Assembly (NCBI GenBank): GCA_017521405.1
Contig: JAFXCP010000032.1
Span: 1 to 61,039 of the forward strand
DNA: 61,039 nucleotides
From: Akkermansia sp.
GTDB taxonomy: Bacteria > Verrucomicrobiota > Verrucomicrobiia > Verrucomicrobiales > Akkermansiaceae
Direction: 5' to 3'
Of the stretch, positions 49,638 through 57,914 are shown piece by piece (positions within the stretch are counted from its first letter, which is position 1; each line of letters starts with the position of its first letter). Made by a program: the position numbers and the translations under genes. The notes under the pieces were generated by a model. The model was given only the letters and a program-made list of their open reading frames with translations, did not search any database and had not been told where the DNA came from.

Positions 49638-50918
49638 ATGAGCCTCCTTCGCTTATTTACTTGTTTCACCTGCGCCGCCGGTCTTTGCTGGGCCGACGGC
49701 GCAGCTCTTCCCGCAGAGCCGCAAAAAGTTCTGCTGCCCATAAGCCTTATCACCACACAGGAGGAGACTAAGCAACTCATCTCTCTGGGATGGCAAGAGC
49801 AACTATTGGGTAACAGCGAAGGAGCCCGAAACTATTTTGAAAAAGCCCTGCAACTGGAGCCCCAGCCTATGGCTCTTGCCGGCATGCTTATGCTTCTGCC
49901 ATCCGGAAGCGAGGAGTATTCCAAATACCTGCAAGAATTACGCCAACTCATGGCGGAGCAAAGCTCCATCTCCCCCGCAGAGGGTTTTTACCTGAATTGC
50001 TTCCTGAAACTCATTAGCGGAGATTTAGCCGGAGCCGCTGCAGATTTTCGTGCACGCGCGCTTAAATATCGCGCAGATCGTTTTTCTGCCTGCTGGGCAC
50101 TGGTGCTGGGTCACTATGCAGGGCAGGGGAGTGAATTGGCAGAACTCATCCTCCATGCTAATGAACGCTTTGTGGAACATCCCTTCATCCTCTTTGCTTC
50201 TGCACTTCAGGAAGAGCATGCGGAAAATCCCTCCGAGCTTGCTCTCCAAAGAGCAGCTAAGGCTGCGGAACTTTTCCCGCACTCTGCACATATGCACTGG
50301 CTGCACGGCCATTTACTTTACCGCCGGGGAGAGCGAAAACAAGCAGCCCAAGTTTTTTCCCGGGCCTATCAGGCATCTTCTCCTTTTTCCGAATCCTGGT
50401 ATGCCTGCGGCCTTTATCTGGCCACGGCCAAACGCGGAGCTTTTCCCGGCAACTGTGCCAAGCAATCGGAGCCATTAGCCCGCTGGGAGGTTTCCACATT
50501 GCCTCTGCGCCTCCTTTTGTTTCAAAAGAAAAATCCGAATGCCAAGGAAATCCGCAAGGCTGTTCAGGCAGCTCAGTACAGCGGGGCAGGGGAGGCATAT
50601 ACTCATTATACCCGCTGCCTGCATTCTGCCCTCCAAGTACGCTTCCTCGCTCGCAAACGGGCAAAGGCAGCAGCTCTCGCTATGAAGAATGCAGAGGAGG
50701 AAGCCCATCGCTTCCATGTGGCTCGCACTGCTATGCAGGCTTGCAATGCCATGGAGCTTTCCTGCATGCAGCGCGCAGAGTTAGCTTGTAAGTTTGCAAT
50801 TCTTGCAGCACGCATCCATCTTTACCCGGATTCTCTCTCTCTTTGGAAGGATAGCTTAGAGGAATTAGCCAAATCGCCGCCTTCTCGCATGCTTCCACCC
50901 ATTGTACCTATGGATTGA
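49638..50918 (+). CDS. exported TPR-like protein
   Basis: 426 residues with a signal peptide (about 1-20). TPR-type helices are visible: EQLLGNSEGARNYFEKALQL, then GHLLYRRGERKQAAQVFSRA. The remainder is helical, Ala/Leu/Arg-rich, with many Cys. No catalytic motif is seen. It probably acts as a periplasmic scaffold. It starts 10 bp after argS, so they are likely cotranscribed. Confidence 0.7.
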   Translation: MSLLRLFTCFTCAAGLCWADGAALPAEPQKVLLPISLITTQEETKQLISLGWQEQLLGNSEGARNYFEKALQLEPQPMALAGMLMLLPSGSEEYSKYLQELRQLMAEQSSISPAEGFYLNCFLKLISGDLAGAAADFRARALKYRADRFSACWALVLGHYAGQGSELAELILHANERFVEHPFILFASALQEEHAENPSELALQRAAKAAELFPHSAHMHWLHGHLLYRRGERKQAAQVFSRAYQASSPFSESWYACGLYLATAKRGAFPGNCAKQSEPLARWEVSTLPLRLLLFQKKNPNAKEIRKAVQAAQYSGAGEAYTHYTRCLHSALQVRFLARKRAKAAALAMKNAEEEAHRFHVARTAMQACNAMELSCMQRAELACKFAILAARIHLYPDSLSLWKDSLEELAKSPPSRMLPPIVPMD

Positions 50919-50940
50919 TTTGTTCCACATGGAACAAATC
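50917..50940. other. parS: parS-like site 3
   Basis: The core TGTTCCACATGGAACA (50921-50936) is the reverse complement of site 2. The palindrome extends to 24 bp (arms GATTTGTTCC and GGAACAAATC). It overlaps the last codon region and stop of the TPR gene. Confidence 0.65.
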
Positions 50941-50953
50941 TTTCCTCTTCCTC

Positions 50954-50982
50954 TTGACGTCTTGGAGAAAATTTGGTACAGT
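50954..50982 (+). promoter_or_regulatory. lipoprotein promoter, near-leaderless
   Basis: TTGACG (50954-50959), 17 bp, TACAGT (50977-50982), nine bases before ATG 50992. In-frame upstream ATGs precede the promoter and are not usable. Confidence 0.6.
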
Positions 50983-50991
50983 AAGTACCGT

Positions 50992-51609
50992 ATGAGGTTG
51001 TTCTCCGCATTACTCTTTAGTTGTGTTCTTCTCTCCTCCTGTGCGTACATGCAAACGCACAAGAACATCCGGGAAGCGGATTTAAGTTACACCGGCTATC
51101 ATATAACTCGTAGCCCGGAGCTTTACCAAGCAGGGAATAAGTGGTACATCGGGGCAGATAGTCGCACCCTGCGTAAGGAATATCCGATTATTCACGACGA
51201 GATTCTGCTCACAGGCCATAATGCACCCCGCTGGGCGGAATTATCCGCCGGAGAGCCGAGCAAGAAGATTTACCATGAAATTTCACATGGTACAGCCATA
51301 GTATTGCAGCGCAAGGATGGCTTCGCGACAACTTACGATTTAGCCGGGGAGATTGACGATTCCGGGCATAATTGGCTGGAAAGATTGCCCAAAGGAGCTA
51401 CGCGCCGTACTGTGCAGGCAGAAATCGTGGGCACGGATGCGAACATGCCTACCCGCTGCCTCCCGCAGCAAGAACCCGCGCTCAGTACAAAAGTTCTTTC
51501 CTGGGCAGATAAAATCGTGGTTGATTACCCCGGGACAGTTCTCTACAACATAGCCATACCTTTCATGGCTCCCTTTGTATTCTTCCATGAATTCCTGAAC
51601 GAAGATTAA
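50992..51609 (+). CDS. lipoprotein of unknown function, paralogue A
   Basis: 205 residues from MRLFSALLFSCVLLSSC; the lipobox LSSC sets the modified Cys at about residue 17. The soluble part is beta-rich (SYTGYHITRSPELYQAGNKWYIGAD). The C-terminus has DKIVVDYPGTVLYNIAIPFMAPF, a hydrophobic segment shared with the next gene (VDVPGTVLANIGDVIITPF). No family is recognised. The pair is a tandem duplication that has diverged strongly. Confidence 0.72.
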   Translation: MRLFSALLFSCVLLSSCAYMQTHKNIREADLSYTGYHITRSPELYQAGNKWYIGADSRTLRKEYPIIHDEILLTGHNAPRWAELSAGEPSKKIYHEISHGTAIVLQRKDGFATTYDLAGEIDDSGHNWLERLPKGATRRTVQAEIVGTDANMPTRCLPQQEPALSTKVLSWADKIVVDYPGTVLYNIAIPFMAPFVFFHEFLNED

Positions 51610-51640
51610 CTTTCTTCTTTCTCTCTCCCCCACCTACCTC

Positions 51641-52264
51641 ATGAACAAATATCTTCTCTGTCTGCTCAGCATTGTATCCCTTTTGTTAAGTTCCTGCATT
51701 GTCAGCACGCATCGGCCAGTAATGGATATGGGGCGAAGCGGGCAGGGTACCCAACTTCCCGGCCACGTTACCACATTGTACAAACACGGCAGCGATTGGT
51801 ACATTGAAGGCGTGCAAGGAAATTACCGCTTAAAAGGGCGCAAGATGGTCTATACCTTTGTGCAGCCTTACGAGGGCGGACGTTACACCCTCACACGGGG
51901 AAAAAGAGTTAGAGTGTATTACAAACTAACGGCCGAGGAGGTACAGCTGATGCGAAAATACGGGCAGCTGATTACAAACTACCGGCAAAGCAGGGTGGTA
52001 CCATACTTACCGCAGGGTGCCGTACCCATGGCGATGCATGGCAAACTGGTGGATTTTCACAATCCCGGGAGTCCCAGCTGCGAGAACAAGGAGGGTCCCG
52101 TGGCGATTCCTCCCCGGCTTAAGGCAAATTGGAAGGCTGCTTTTGCTTATCCGCTGGCCGCTATTGCCTTCGTGGCAGTGGATGTTCCGGGGACTGTTCT
52201 CGCGAATATAGGTGATGTTATCATCACACCCTTTGTGGGCATTTACCACCGTATAGTTTATTGA
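51641..52264 (+). CDS. lipoprotein of unknown function, paralogue B
   Basis: 207 residues. The signal peptide ends in the lipobox LSSC (Cys at about 19). The N-terminal soluble part (LYKHGSDWYIEGVQGNYRLKG) parallels paralogue A, and the C-terminal VDVPGTVLANIGD hydrophobic segment is shared. It lies 31 bp after paralogue A and is the last gene before the AT-rich putative origin. Confidence 0.72.
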   Translation: MNKYLLCLLSIVSLLLSSCIVSTHRPVMDMGRSGQGTQLPGHVTTLYKHGSDWYIEGVQGNYRLKGRKMVYTFVQPYEGGRYTLTRGKRVRVYYKLTAEEVQLMRKYGQLITNYRQSRVVPYLPQGAVPMAMHGKLVDFHNPGSPSCENKEGPVAIPPRLKANWKAAFAYPLAAIAFVAVDVPGTVLANIGDVIITPFVGIYHRIVY

Positions 52265-52540
52265 TTATCAATAATTAGCAATACTTATTCACAAATCGGT
52301 GAATAAGTAGGTAAAAAAATGGTCAATAAAATAGTGAATAAGTATGCATGGGAGAGTTATTCCCCACATCTTATCGACAGTTATTCACTTGGGGTGAAAA
52401 ACGGCACATTTAAAAATCAATGAGTTAAGGTACTTACTCACTTATTCACCGGACTGATGATGATGAATTTATAAATTATATTCTTATACATCATCAAAAA
52501 AGGGAAATGATGAGAACAACCGTTAGCGGGAAGCAGCTTA
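52265..52540. other. oriC: candidate chromosomal replication origin (DnaA-box cluster)
   Basis: No gene fits this 318-bp AT-rich gap. DnaA-box-like TTATTCAC octamers occur at 52285 and 52381 and 52442 (+) and at 52299 and 52334 (-, read as GTGAATAA). TTATCGACA (52371), one base from the E. coli box, and TTACTCACT (52434) add to them. Two boxes form an 11-bp perfect inverted repeat (52282-52292/52299-52309). After the last box come GGAC, a GATGATGATGAA repeat and an AT-rich stretch (52465-52500) suited to unwinding. The parS-like sites lie 1.3-7 kb to the left. Alternative: a DnaA-titration or regulatory site. Confidence 0.6.
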
Positions 52541-52548
52541 AAGCTCTC

Positions 52549-52576
52549 TTGACAGAAGGGCGGATGCTGATACAAT
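52549..52576 (+). promoter_or_regulatory. ribD promoter, leaderless
   Basis: TTGACA (52549-52554), 16 bp, TACAAT (52571-52576). Six bases separate the -10 from ATG 52583, so +1 should be the A of the start codon. Confidence 0.65.
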
Positions 52577-52582
52577 GGAAGC

Positions 52583-53641
52583 ATGAGTGAGCAGGTAGGA
52601 GATTCCCAGGATGCATACTGGATGGAGTATGCCTTGGATTTGGCGCGATATGGTATAGGGACCACAAGTCCCAATCCTCCCGTGGGTGCTGTCATTGTGA
52701 AACACGGGCGTATGCTGGGGGAAGGCTACCATCGCAAAGCAGGGGAGCTGCATGCGGAGCGCCGTGCCATTGCCAATGCCATCGAACGCCAGAATGAGGG
52801 AGAACTCTCCGGAGCTACCATTTATGTAACGCTGGAACCATGCTCCAGCCATGGGCGTACTCCGCCATGTGTGGATGCCATTATTGAGCACGGAATTAAA
52901 CGCGTGGTATACGGCTCGAAGGATCCGGACCCGCGGCACAGGGGCAGGGCGGATTGGATTTTGCGGAACAGGGGTATAGAGGTTCTTGCCGGAGTGGAAA
53001 AGGAAGCCTGCGACCGCCTCATCCGTCCATGGGCACATTCTGTGCTTACTCAGCGTCCATGGGTGGTGGCAAAAGTGGCCAGCACGCTGGATGGGCACAT
53101 GACTCGAAGCGGCAGCCGCTGGTTAAGCTGCCCGGAGGGTTTGCGCTATGCCCACCAGCTGCGGCTGGAAAGCGATGCAATACTTGTGGGCGGCGGTACT
53201 GTGCGTTGCGATAATCCGGCGCTTACAATACGCATGCCGATACACTCCATACCGGAATATAAGCAGCAGCCATGGCGCATTGTATTAACATACGACAAGC
53301 AGAAACTACCCGCAGATTCCACCCTCTTTACGGATGAGTATGCCGCGCGTACTCTGGTGTACGAAGATGTGGAGGATTTGGAATATATGCTGCACGAGTT
53401 GTATTGCAAGTATGGTATTGTACAGCTCATGCTGGAATGCGGCGGAAAACTGCTGCGAAAGTTCTTAGAGCAAGGGCTGGTCAATGAGATGGTACATTCC
53501 TTGTGCCCCATTATTGGCGGGGGAGGGGACGATATGGTACCCGGAGATTTTCTTCCGCAGGAGTTGTTATTCCAGCGGGAGAGTATTGAACCGGCGGGAA
53601 TGGATATTATACTGCGTGGAGTCCTGATGCCCTTGCGCTGA
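52583..53641 (+). CDS. ribD: bifunctional riboflavin deaminase/reductase
   Basis: 352 residues. The N-terminal deaminase has the zinc motifs HAERRAI (about residue 57) and PCSSHGRTPPC (about 89), with TSPNPPVGAVIV before them. The C-terminal reductase has VVAKVASTLDGHM and DAILVGGGTVRCDNPALTIR. It catalyses steps two and three of riboflavin synthesis. No other rib genes are near. Its stop overlaps the next ATG (TGATG). Confidence 0.95.
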   Translation: MSEQVGDSQDAYWMEYALDLARYGIGTTSPNPPVGAVIVKHGRMLGEGYHRKAGELHAERRAIANAIERQNEGELSGATIYVTLEPCSSHGRTPPCVDAIIEHGIKRVVYGSKDPDPRHRGRADWILRNRGIEVLAGVEKEACDRLIRPWAHSVLTQRPWVVAKVASTLDGHMTRSGSRWLSCPEGLRYAHQLRLESDAILVGGGTVRCDNPALTIRMPIHSIPEYKQQPWRIVLTYDKQKLPADSTLFTDEYAARTLVYEDVEDLEYMLHELYCKYGIVQLMLECGGKLLRKFLEQGLVNEMVHSLCPIIGGGGDDMVPGDFLPQELLFQRESIEPAGMDIILRGVLMPLR

Positions 53642-54492
53642 TGAATCGCCGCAAAACGAGCCTCTGTATCATTCTCCTGCTGCTGGCTGCAATAGGAATG
53701 CTGGTCTACGGCGCATTAGTGGGCCGCACGCGCTTGGAGGAAACACATGTGCTGCTCTCCGTGCCGGAGTGGAAGGCAGGCAGCCCGGAGGTCAAATTAG
53801 CCGTACTGACAGATACGCATGCCATGCCTTGGGATGGAGCGTATATGGAGCGCATCGTCCGCACTGTATTGGCGGGGAAACCGGATGCCGTACTGCTGCT
53901 AGGGGATTACCTGAATGGCCGCCCCGGCCGCCCTGCCATGGAGGCGGAACAATTCGGAGAATACCTGCGCCCGCTAGCCGCCCTGCCATGCTTTGTCGTA
54001 CTGGGGAACCACGATTATTACCACGGCTCCTTCCGCTTTCGGCGCATATTCCGGCAGCTGGGTATGAAAATGCTGGAAGGCCGCCGGGAAGATGTACAGC
54101 TTAATGGCCAGAAACTTAGCTTTGGCGGAGTGCGCTGCCTTTGCACCTTCCGCACTCCCGGGCGCATTCAGCCCCCTGTTCCGGGCAGGCCGTATATCCT
54201 CTTATCGCACACCCCGCTTGGGGCGGACTATGCACCGCCCGGCACACTCATTACACTAGCCGGGCACACCCATGGAGGACAAGTGTGCTTGCCCGGCGGC
54301 AAAAGCATCATCCGGCCGGATGCGGATACACCCCGGTGGCGGGCATCCGGCTTGCACCGCATAGGAGAGCAGTGGGAATACGTATCGCGTGGTCTTGGCA
54401 CAAGCATACTGCCTATTCGCCTTTTTTGCCGGCCGGAATTGCTATGGGTTACCCTGCGCCCGGGAAATACGGCACCATCGGCAAGCTATTAG
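53641..54492 (+). CDS. membrane-anchored metallophosphoesterase (YkuE-like)
   Basis: 283 residues. One N-terminal membrane helix (about 7-26) is followed by a calcineurin-like domain: LTDTHAMP (DxH), LLLGDYLNG (GDxx), VVLGNHDYY (GNHD), ILLSHTPL and LAGHTHGGQVCLPG (GHTHGGQ). These are the full metal-ligand set. YkuE-type enzymes act on phospholipids such as UDP-diacylglucosamine or their headgroups. It is translationally coupled to ribD, possibly only for expression. Confidence 0.9.
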   Translation: MNRRKTSLCIILLLLAAIGMLVYGALVGRTRLEETHVLLSVPEWKAGSPEVKLAVLTDTHAMPWDGAYMERIVRTVLAGKPDAVLLLGDYLNGRPGRPAMEAEQFGEYLRPLAALPCFVVLGNHDYYHGSFRFRRIFRQLGMKMLEGRREDVQLNGQKLSFGGVRCLCTFRTPGRIQPPVPGRPYILLSHTPLGADYAPPGTLITLAGHTHGGQVCLPGGKSIIRPDADTPRWRASGLHRIGEQWEYVSRGLGTSILPIRLFCRPELLWVTLRPGNTAPSASY

Positions 54493-54493
54493 C

Positions 54494-54522
54494 TTGCGGC
54501 ACGCCGCAGAATATGTTAGGAT
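54494..54522 (+). promoter_or_regulatory. promoter of the tandem lipoprotein pair
   Basis: TTGCGG (54494-54499), 17 bp, TAGGAT (54517-54522), nine bases before ATG 54532. Confidence 0.5.
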
Positions 54523-54531
54523 ACCGCCATA

Positions 54532-55278
54532 ATGTGCTACCGATTGCTCACCCTCATAAGCTGCCTTTGCCTCTCCTGCCTGCTTGCAGCTTGTTATCCG
54601 CCGCAGGTGCAGTATCCTTACACCGTGGAAATCACCCAGCGCCGCCATACGCTTAAGGATAACCTTATAGCCCTCTTACCCGCAGAGCAACAAAAACTTC
54701 CGCAGGCTATAGAGGAAGCCTCATGGCTGGCGGATACCGCATACAAAGCCGCTGCCGGCATCTCCCGGGTGAATGATTCCCACTTTCCCGGCTGGGCTGG
54801 GAATGCCTTGGTAAACGCCCGCTTGCAGGACCGCGGTCTCTGCTGGCATTACCAGCACGATATGTACCGGGAACTGCGCCGCCGCCCGCTGAAATACTTC
54901 CGCATCGGCTGCTGCGTGCGGGATATGGGTAAAGCCTCCGAGCATAACTGCATTTACCTCTCCGCCCGAAACGATGAGTGGCCGAAGGGTTGGGTGCTGG
55001 ATGCCTGGATGTGGAATGGTCGCCTGAAGGTGGATGATGCCCGCTTGCTGGATGCCGAACGCTGGCACGACCTCCCCACTATTTGCCAAACCCAGGAAGC
55101 CTTCTACCCGGAAGGGCACAGCTGGCCCATCGAACATTGGAGCGTTCTGCGCGCAGAGGACGGCGATTACCAAAGCTATTTCCTGCCGGAGACCCGCCGC
55201 TCCGCCCAATACCGCCGCATGTACGAAAACATCGAACGCGGCCGCAAAGAACACCCTGGCAGCCTGACTAATTACTGA
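54532..55278 (+). CDS. lipoprotein with transglutaminase-like Cys-His-Asp motifs, copy 1
   Basis: 248 residues; lipobox LAAC (Cys at about 21). An N-terminal helical part is followed by RGLCWHYQHDMYRELRRRPL (Cys at about 104), then SEHNCIYLSARN (His) and VLDAWMWNGRL (Asp). Order and spacing fit transglutaminase-like or papain-like peptidases (nucleophile Cys, His, Asp). The C-terminus is SLTNY. Copy 2 follows after 4 bp and keeps all these residues. I know no named family; the activity is inference. Confidence 0.7.
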   Translation: MCYRLLTLISCLCLSCLLAACYPPQVQYPYTVEITQRRHTLKDNLIALLPAEQQKLPQAIEEASWLADTAYKAAAGISRVNDSHFPGWAGNALVNARLQDRGLCWHYQHDMYRELRRRPLKYFRIGCCVRDMGKASEHNCIYLSARNDEWPKGWVLDAWMWNGRLKVDDARLLDAERWHDLPTICQTQEAFYPEGHSWPIEHWSVLRAEDGDYQSYFLPETRRSAQYRRMYENIERGRKEHPGSLTNY

Positions 55279-55282
55279 TACA

Positions 55283-56041
55283 ATGTCCCGTCTGCATTCT
55301 CTCCTTATCTGCTTTATAGCCTTGCTCACCTTGAATTCCTGCCTGTACTCACCCTCCCTCAACTACACTGAATGGAAGGAAGTGAAAGCAGAGCGGGAAA
55401 TGCTGGTGCAGCATTTATTGAATTTGCTCCCCGCCATCCAGCGCAAACAAAAAGCAGCCCGGGAGGAAGCACGCTGGCTGGCGGAAACCTCCTATAAAGC
55501 CGCTGCTGCCATTGCCCGCTTCAACCGCCCGCGCTATACCAGTTGGATGAATAACCGTCTGGTGAACTCCCCGCGCAACCGCAAAGAACGCGGTCTCTGC
55601 TGGCACTACCAGCACGATATGTACCGGGAGCTGCGCCGCCGCCCGCTAAAATACTACCATTTAGGCTGCTGCGTATCGGACCTGAACCGTGGCACGGAGC
55701 ACCATGCCGTTTATGCCGCTGCCAAAGGAAAATCCCTCCCCAACGCCATTGGACTGGATGCTTGGATGTTTAACGGTCGCTTGGAGTTCTACCTCCCCGC
55801 CACCATGGCTGCCGAAAAATGGGAAGACGAACCCGCCACCCTCCGCTTTCTCCAAAAACAATACCCGGAAAAACACCAAAAACCCATGGAACACTGGGCC
55901 CGCGTGAAAAGCGACCGCTACCCCAGAGCCTATGTGGACAGCGATACTCCCGCCGGCCGTGCCACCCGCCAGGGCAAACTCATGCAGGAAAATATACGCA
56001 AAGGCCTCCAAGCCCGCAAGGGAAAACTCACAAATTATTGA
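55283..56041 (+). CDS. lipoprotein with transglutaminase-like Cys-His-Asp motifs, copy 2
   Basis: 252 residues; lipobox LNSC (Cys at about 20). It shares with copy 1 the block RGLCWHYQHDMYRELRRRPL (identical), GCCV, EH plus Tyr, LDAWM-NGRL and the last KLTNY/SLTNY. Outside this block the two have drifted, which points to an old tandem duplication with a conserved active site. The stop lies 4 bp from the end of a convergent ATPase remnant. Confidence 0.7.
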   Translation: MSRLHSLLICFIALLTLNSCLYSPSLNYTEWKEVKAEREMLVQHLLNLLPAIQRKQKAAREEARWLAETSYKAAAAIARFNRPRYTSWMNNRLVNSPRNRKERGLCWHYQHDMYRELRRRPLKYYHLGCCVSDLNRGTEHHAVYAAAKGKSLPNAIGLDAWMFNGRLEFYLPATMAAEKWEDEPATLRFLQKQYPEKHQKPMEHWARVKSDRYPRAYVDSDTPAGRATRQGKLMQENIRKGLQARKGKLTNY

Positions 56042-56044
56042 AGC

Positions 56045-56341
56045 TCACGCCAACCCGGACAAATCAATCTTGTAATAAGCCGGAGTGGTATCCTCTTGCC
56101 GCAGGAACATTGTCATATATATGGGTGCATATACTATGCAGCCTTTGCTATGAACATTTCCATTGTAAAGAACTATGGCTTCCGGTAAATGGTAAGCAGG
56201 GCAATTCAACACATTGTTTAAAGCACTGTGTACTGTGTAATTTTTACCACTTTTAACCTCAATAGCTAGCACTTTAAGTAACGCATTCTTTCCCCGGGTG
56301 TAGAAATCGCGTATATACTTGTCTATCTTACGGTTGAGCAT
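56045..56341 (-). pseudogene. C-terminal remnant of an AAA ATPase with DUF4143 domain
   Basis: 98 codons remain of a protein that is normally about 380-420 residues. EVKSGKNYTVHSALNNVL, AIVLYNGNV and YAPIYMTMFL match the C-terminal nuclease-like end of DUF4143 ATPases. The P-loop and the DUF4143 core are missing, and the upstream DNA is repeats rather than coding sequence. It may still be translated as a small protein, but it is probably a decayed gene. Sources are often mobile or horizontally moved. Confidence 0.7.
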
Positions 56342-56357
56342 ATCACTTCAACTTTAG

Positions 56358-56444
56358 TTAACACTTTTCCAAGGAAAAAATAGCACAAAATTGACACTTT
56401 TCTAAGGAAATTTAGGGGTAAAATTGACACTTTTCCAAAAATAG
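56358..56444. repeat. 33-bp period tandem repeat beside the DUF4143 remnant
   Basis: ACACTTTTC occurs at 56361, 56394 and 56427, exactly 33 bp apart, with further shared bases on both sides (TTGACACTTTTCYAAGGAA). About 2.6 copies are present. The rest of the 56342-56481 gap holds nothing else I can name except the MATE promoter at 56482. Confidence 0.75.
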
Positions 56445-56481
56445 GCAAAGGAAAGGAGAGCAGGGGGGCGGCACTCTGCGC

Positions 56482-56510
56482 TTGACAAAATAAAGCTAAA
56501 GGCGTATACC
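56482..56510 (+). promoter_or_regulatory. promoter of the MATE-rdgB unit
   Basis: TTGACA (56482-56487), 17 bp, TATACC (56505-56510). A purine-rich GAGGCAGAGGGCAGG precedes ATG 56526 as a possible ribosome site. Confidence 0.55.
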
Positions 56511-56525
56511 GAGGCAGAGGGCAGG

Positions 56526-57914
56526 ATGGTGAAAGACCGGAAATTACTGGATTTGGAGCAGAAGCCCATGGGGCTCCTGCTGGCGCAGTATTCCTTACCG
56601 GCCATCGTGGGCATGGCCGCAATGTCCCTGTATAACATAGTGGATTCCATATATATAGGGCAGTGCTGCGGCACCTATGCTGTTACAGCCATGGGGCTGC
56701 TCTTTCCCATCATGAATCTCACAGTAGCCGTGGGTACACTGGTGGGATTAGGCAGTGCCGCCACCACCTCCATCACCCTAGGGCAGCAGGACTTTCCGCG
56801 CGCTTTTCGTGTACTGGGGCATTGTGTCATGTTGGGGCTCATACTGGGCATTCTGGTGGGGTGGGTACCCTTGCTGTGGATGCGGGAGATTCTGTACCTC
56901 TTCGGGGCGGATGAGAACAGCATCGGCCCTGCATCGGAATTCATGCTCGTAATGATGCTGAGCTTCCCGCTCACCTCCATGTACATGAATTTGAACCACG
57001 TGATGCGAGCCAGCGGATATCCCTATAAAGCCATGTGGAGCTTGCTTATCTCCATGGTGGTTAACATTGCCGGCGCACATATGATGGTGTATGAGTGGGA
57101 ATGGGGCATGACCGGAGCTGCTCTGGCCACCACCGTGGCACAGGCGGTGGGCATGGTGTGGGTCTTGGCGCATTTTCTGAACAAGCGGCACATCCTGCAT
57201 TTTCGGCGGGGCATATTTAAGCTCTGCGGACCCATTACCCGCCGCATCTGCATGATAGGCCTTCCCCCCTGCCTGATGAATATATGCAGCTGCGGCATTG
57301 TGGTACTGTTCAACTACCAATTTTTGCGTTACGAAGGGCCCATGGGCGTGGGCGCCTTCAGCATCGTGAATCGCATCCTCATCTCCGTGGCTATGGTGGT
57401 GCTGGGCATAGCCCAAGGCATGCAACCCATTGCCGGGTACAATCTGGGCATAGGCTATTACAGCCGCGTGCGGAGAGTACTGGCCTGTGCGGTGGGCTCC
57501 GCCTTTGTGCTTACCTTTGTGGCATGGGTATTCATCCAGTGCTACCCCGGGGTGCTGGTGCGCGCCTTTATCCGCGAGCAGGATGCCAACGCCACGCACA
57601 TGATCGAAGTGGCCACGCAGGGCCTGCGCATTATGGGCATCATGTTCCCGCTGGTAGGTACGCAAATCATCATCGGCAACTTCTTCCAAAGCATTGGCCG
57701 CCCGGTCATGAGCATCTTCCTGAATCTGCTGCGGCAATTCATCGTACTGCTGCCCTGCCTGCTCATCCTGCCGCTTTGTATGGGCTCCGCCGGCATATGG
57801 ACTGCCCAAGCCACGGCAGATTTAGCCTGCGCCCTTATTACCTACCTAGTTATTTACCTCTTCCTCAAGCGAGTATTCCACCGCAAGGACTCCTCATATT
57901 GCCACAAACCATGA
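56526..57914 (+). CDS. MATE family efflux transporter
   Basis: 462 residues with twelve membrane helices. The N-terminal PMGLLLAQYSLPAIVGMAAMS and IVDSIYIGQ, and the mirrored GIAQGMQPIAGYNLGIG in the second half, are typical of the MepA/NorM-type multidrug and toxin exporters. These use Na+ or H+ to expel cationic compounds. It is translationally coupled to rdgB (ATGA). Confidence 0.95.
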   Translation: MVKDRKLLDLEQKPMGLLLAQYSLPAIVGMAAMSLYNIVDSIYIGQCCGTYAVTAMGLLFPIMNLTVAVGTLVGLGSAATTSITLGQQDFPRAFRVLGHCVMLGLILGILVGWVPLLWMREILYLFGADENSIGPASEFMLVMMLSFPLTSMYMNLNHVMRASGYPYKAMWSLLISMVVNIAGAHMMVYEWEWGMTGAALATTVAQAVGMVWVLAHFLNKRHILHFRRGIFKLCGPITRRICMIGLPPCLMNICSCGIVVLFNYQFLRYEGPMGVGAFSIVNRILISVAMVVLGIAQGMQPIAGYNLGIGYYSRVRRVLACAVGSAFVLTFVAWVFIQCYPGVLVRAFIREQDANATHMIEVATQGLRIMGIMFPLVGTQIIIGNFFQSIGRPVMSIFLNLLRQFIVLLPCLLILPLCMGSAGIWTAQATADLACALITYLVIYLFLKRVFHRKDSSYCHKP

